In this document: one piece after another, positions 5,326-6,729 of the stretch
Position numbering within the stretch: the first letter of the stretch is position 1
Layout: every line of letters begins with the position of its first letter
Assembly: GCA_014523665.1 (NCBI GenBank)
Contig: JAATVR010000651.1
Span: 1 to 6,729 of the forward strand
DNA from: Nitrososphaerales archaeon TH526
Lineage (GTDB): Archaea > Thermoproteota > Nitrososphaeria > Nitrososphaerales > Nitrososphaeraceae
DNA length: 6,729 nucleotides
Direction: 5' to 3'
Position numbers and translations under genes: made by a program
The notes under the pieces: generated by a model
The model's input: the letters and a program-made list of their open reading frames with translations, nothing else
Told to the model about the DNA's origin: nothing
Database searches by the model: none

Positions 5326-5499
5326 ATGAGTAAAAAAGATGAGCACCAACGTCAGATAAATATTATATTAGATGAAGACAGATATCAGGAGATATTGAAA
5401 ATCTGCAGCAATTACAAAGCTAAGCAAGGTATGAAAATCACTCCGACAGAATACATATTGATGCTTATAGATTCTGCAATTGGGAATAAAACTAAGTAA
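5326..5499 (+). CDS. Ribbon-helix-helix-like small protein, 57 aa
   Basis: This short gene reads from ATG 5326 to TAA 5497-5499. After a charged start (SKKDEHQRQ), the pattern is one beta strand (INIILD, 11-16), a helix (EDRYQEILKICSNYKAKQG, 17-35), and a second helix after a Thr-Pro turn (ITPTEYILMLIDSAIG, 38-53). This strand-helix-helix order and size match Arc/MetJ-type DNA-binding domains, which dimerise through the strand and bind DNA with it. Such proteins are often antitoxins or autorepressors, but no toxin gene is adjacent. The next gene is a convergent Nudix gene 18 bases away. A TATA box stands 26 bases upstream. The gene is judged real from the promoter spacing and protein pattern. 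The fold is inferred. Confidence 0.7.
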   Translation: MSKKDEHQRQINIILDEDRYQEILKICSNYKAKQGMKITPTEYILMLIDSAIGNKTK

Positions 5500-5506
5500 C
5501 TAAATA

Positions 5507-5527
5507 TCTTTTCATTATTATCTTTTA
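5507..5527 (+). terminator. T-rich tract after the 57-aa gene
   Basis: Two CTTTT runs (5508-5512, 5522-5526) in a T-rich stretch begin about eight bases after the stop codon, as in archaeal intrinsic terminators. The tract overlaps the last codons of the convergent Nudix gene. Confidence 0.35.
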
Positions 5528-6144
5528 TTATAGTAGTACCTAAGATATGCTTTCAATGTAAATCCGAAGCCAGGTACGAACAGGCTGGGACTTGAATTAA
5601 AAAACTCAAGTACCTTATCTAGAGACAAGAGATAAACATTTGATATCTCATACGGATTTATTGATAGACGATCAATCCTATCATGGTCTAATATGCATTC
5701 ATATATTGTAACAAATGCATTTTTCCTCCAGGAATTGTTAACAATGCTGCCAGTGAAGCCGTAATTATAGTCTTCATCCTTTGTATCTATATTCATCTTG
5801 CATACCTGTGTTAATCGAGTTCCGCTAGAACCATCATGCTCATGCTCCTCAAGAACGAGTCCTAGCTCCTCATTAACTCTCCTCAGAGCAGCATCAATGT
5901 ACTTTTCACTATATGCTACTTGAGCACTGACTGATTCAGAAAAAAGACCTGCATGTCTGTTTTTGTTGAATGCTCTCTTTTGTAACAGAAGCCTAGATTG
6001 ATTATCCAGAATAAAAATTGAGGCAAATCGATGTAGTAAACCTTGATAGTATATTTTTTCAGGTGCCGCTGATCCTATAATATTATCTTGTTCGCTAACG
6101 ACGGCCAATTGTTGGTTGTCATTATTAGAGGGTTCATAAAACAT
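5518..6144 (-). CDS. Nudix-fold protein of the IPP-isomerase-like/NUDIX hydrolase group, with a degenerate Nudix box
   Basis: The 208-residue protein has the layout of Nudix proteins related to type 1 isopentenyl-diphosphate isomerase: LAVVSEQDNIIG (13-24), KIYYQGLLHRFASIFIL (30-46), LLLQKRAFNKNRHAGLF (52-68), and the Nudix box at 74-96. Against GX5EX7REUXEEXGU, the first Gly is Ala74 and the first Glu of REUXEE is Arg89. Glu80, Arg88, Glu92, Glu93 and Gly95 are kept. The isomerase catalytic Cys (CCGHP-like site) is absent; the region reads SESVSAQ. The Glu expected near WRKNAFVTIYEC is also replaced. The C-terminal half has NPYEISNVYLLSLDKVLEFF. Metal binding is probably reduced or changed, so a divergent hydrolase or a non-catalytic protein is likelier than an active isomerase. 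It stands alone on the minus strand and converges on the 57-aa gene. ATG 6144 is the natural start. Confidence 0.82.
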   Translation of the reverse strand: MFYEPSNNDNQQLAVVSEQDNIIGSAAPEKIYYQGLLHRFASIFILDNQSRLLLQKRAFNKNRHAGLFSESVSAQVAYSEKYIDAALRRVNEELGLVLEEHEHDGSSGTRLTQVCKMNIDTKDEDYNYGFTGSIVNNSWRKNAFVTIYECILDHDRIDRLSINPYEISNVYLLSLDKVLEFFNSSPSLFVPGFGFTLKAYLRYYYNKR

Positions 6145-6153
6145 AATGGTGTA

Positions 6154-6179
6154 TCTGCTTATTAATAGATATTAGCAGA
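6154..6179 (-). promoter_or_regulatory. Promoter region of the Nudix gene with an inverted repeat
   Basis: The arms TCTGCT (6154-6159) and AGCAGA (6174-6179) flank a 14-base AT-rich centre that reads AATATCTATTAATA on the minus strand and contains the likely TATA element, 20-26 bases before ATG 6144. A dimeric regulator binding across the TATA box is a reasonable reading. The arms are short, so chance is possible. Confidence 0.4.
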
Positions 6180-6232
6180 CTGTGTTATTACACATTAATG
6201 ATCTATCGTCTGGATAATGTAGGATAAGAATC

Positions 6233-6240
6233 TTATAGTA
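6233..6240 (+). promoter_or_regulatory. TATA-like box before the frameshifted small gene
   Basis: TTATAGTA is centred about 26 bases before ATG 6263, matching the other genes of the window. Confidence 0.35.
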
Positions 6241-6262
6241 TGAATAGATAGATGGTATTTCT

Positions 6263-6478
6263 ATGAGGATTCTTAAGAATAGCGCAGAACCGATATTGTT
6301 ACGAAACGTATTTGAAAGACCTGTTTTCTTATTTCATTGAAATTCTTGAATAATAAAGCATGCGATGATTGCCCTCACTACTGTCTCTATCCATTTGTCA
6401 AGGAGCTGTCACAATTAGCTAATCTAGATTTTTTTTACTGAATTACATGAGGAACTTGAGACCCTTAACATGACATAG
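6263..6478 (+). pseudogene. Probable frameshifted small gene with a CxxCxxxC motif
   Basis: Three protein-like pieces lie in line. ATG 6263 opens MRILKNSAEPILLRNVFERP, ending at TGA 6338-6340. A second frame (6316-6438) reads NNKACDDCPHYCLYPFVKEL followed by SQLANLDFF. After a run of eight T (6429-6436) the reading returns to the first frame as TELHEELETLNMT and stops at TAG 6476-6478. Removing one T joins pieces two and three without a stop (LDFFTELHEEL), and one more compensating shift between 6316 and 6340 would join piece one, giving an ancestral product of about 70 residues. CDDCPHYC suggests a small metal site. The pieces could be coincidence, but the frame closure and the TATA spacing favour a decayed gene or a homopolymer sequencing error. 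Confidence 0.4.
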
Positions 6479-6500
6479 TAGGAATTCATCAACATCATCT

Positions 6501-6674
6501 ATGAGTTGTGTAATCCCATACAACATTATATTGGTTTGTCAAATCTTCAATCCGATCCTTTTCTTAGCGGAAATGATATATACTCTATTAGGGATAGATA
6601 ACAGCACAACGATCAGATTTTTACTCCCATTCTTATTTGTGAACATTTATTATTTAATAATATACAGATTTTAG
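6501..6674 (+). CDS. Possible small membrane protein, 57 aa (weak)
   Basis: ATG 6501 to TAG 6672-6674 encodes a hydrophobic 57-residue product with two possible membrane helices, about 8-30 (IILVCQIFNPILFLAEMIY) and 41-55 (LLPFLFVNIYYLIIY), joined by a short polar loop, GIDNSTTIR. There is no clear TATA box at the usual distance and no ribosome binding site. AT-rich DNA readily gives hydrophobic frames by chance, so this is a candidate only. It lies 22 bases after the frameshifted frame that ends at 6478. Confidence 0.28.
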   Translation: MSCVIPYNIILVCQIFNPILFLAEMIYTLLGIDNSTTIRFLLPFLFVNIYYLIIYRF

Positions 6675-6729
6675 TATATGCATTGTTCTATTTCACAGTA
6701 ACTGATTTAGCAAGGTTGCGTGGATAGTC

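Noticed and set aside
6269..6280. Twelve-base palindrome ATTCTTAAGAAT
   Set aside because: It lies inside the start of the frameshifted gene, is AT-rich, and has no T run after it, so neither a terminator nor an operator call is justified.
1..6729. Search for tRNA, rRNA, CRISPR repeats, complete insertion sequence ends and a plasmid-type origin
   Set aside because: No cloverleaf with a T-loop, no regularly spaced repeats and no matching terminal inverted repeats around a transposase were found by reading.

Overview
The window looks like a low-GC genome of an ammonia-oxidising archaeon (Nitrososphaeria, most like Nitrososphaera/Nitrosocosmicus). This rests on protein style (secreted DsbA-like thioredoxin, secreted RTX calcium-binding protein, SWIM zinc-finger relic, tyrosine-recombinase relic) and on AT-rich TATA-like boxes whose centres lie about 25-27 bases upstream of several start codons. 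That is the layout of archaeal leaderless mRNAs. Bacterial-type -35/-10 promoters and strong Shine-Dalgarno sites at the start codons are not evident. The genus is inference.

Left part (1-2337): a thiol-redox pair on the + strand, a membrane-anchored DsbA-like protein (262-993) followed after 12 bases by a polytopic membrane protein with a CSSC motif (1006-1548). The 5' flank holds two overlapping, mutually exclusive small frames, one cysteine-rich and one ending in an ATGA overlap with the DsbA start. A secreted protein with ten tandem RTX nonapeptides (2337-1555, minus) converges on the pair, with only six bases between the stop codons.

Middle part (2340-3860): an eroded accessory region. 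It holds the N-terminal stub of a tyrosine recombinase (2461-2769), a small intact-looking gene of unknown function with a palindromic TATA box (3283-3068, minus), and a decayed SWIM zinc-finger gene (3774-3454, minus) interrupted by an in-frame TAG.

Third part (3863-4663): a compact + strand operon of a winged-helix DNA-binding protein, a 69-residue protein coupled by an ATGA overlap, and a 107-residue protein of unknown function with a TTG start.

Right part (4664-6729): about 660 bases with short repeats but no convincing intact gene, then a 57-residue ribbon-helix-helix-like protein (5326-5499) converging on a divergent Nudix/IPP-isomerase-like protein (6144-5518). Beyond it lie a probable frameshifted small gene (6263-6478) and a weak candidate for a small two-helix membrane protein (6501-6674).

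No tRNA, rRNA, CRISPR array or complete insertion sequence was recognised. No complete new defence or mobile system is visible. The best candidates for new biology are the DsbA/CSSC-membrane pair with its odd upstream frames, the winged-helix three-gene operon, and the atypical Nudix protein.
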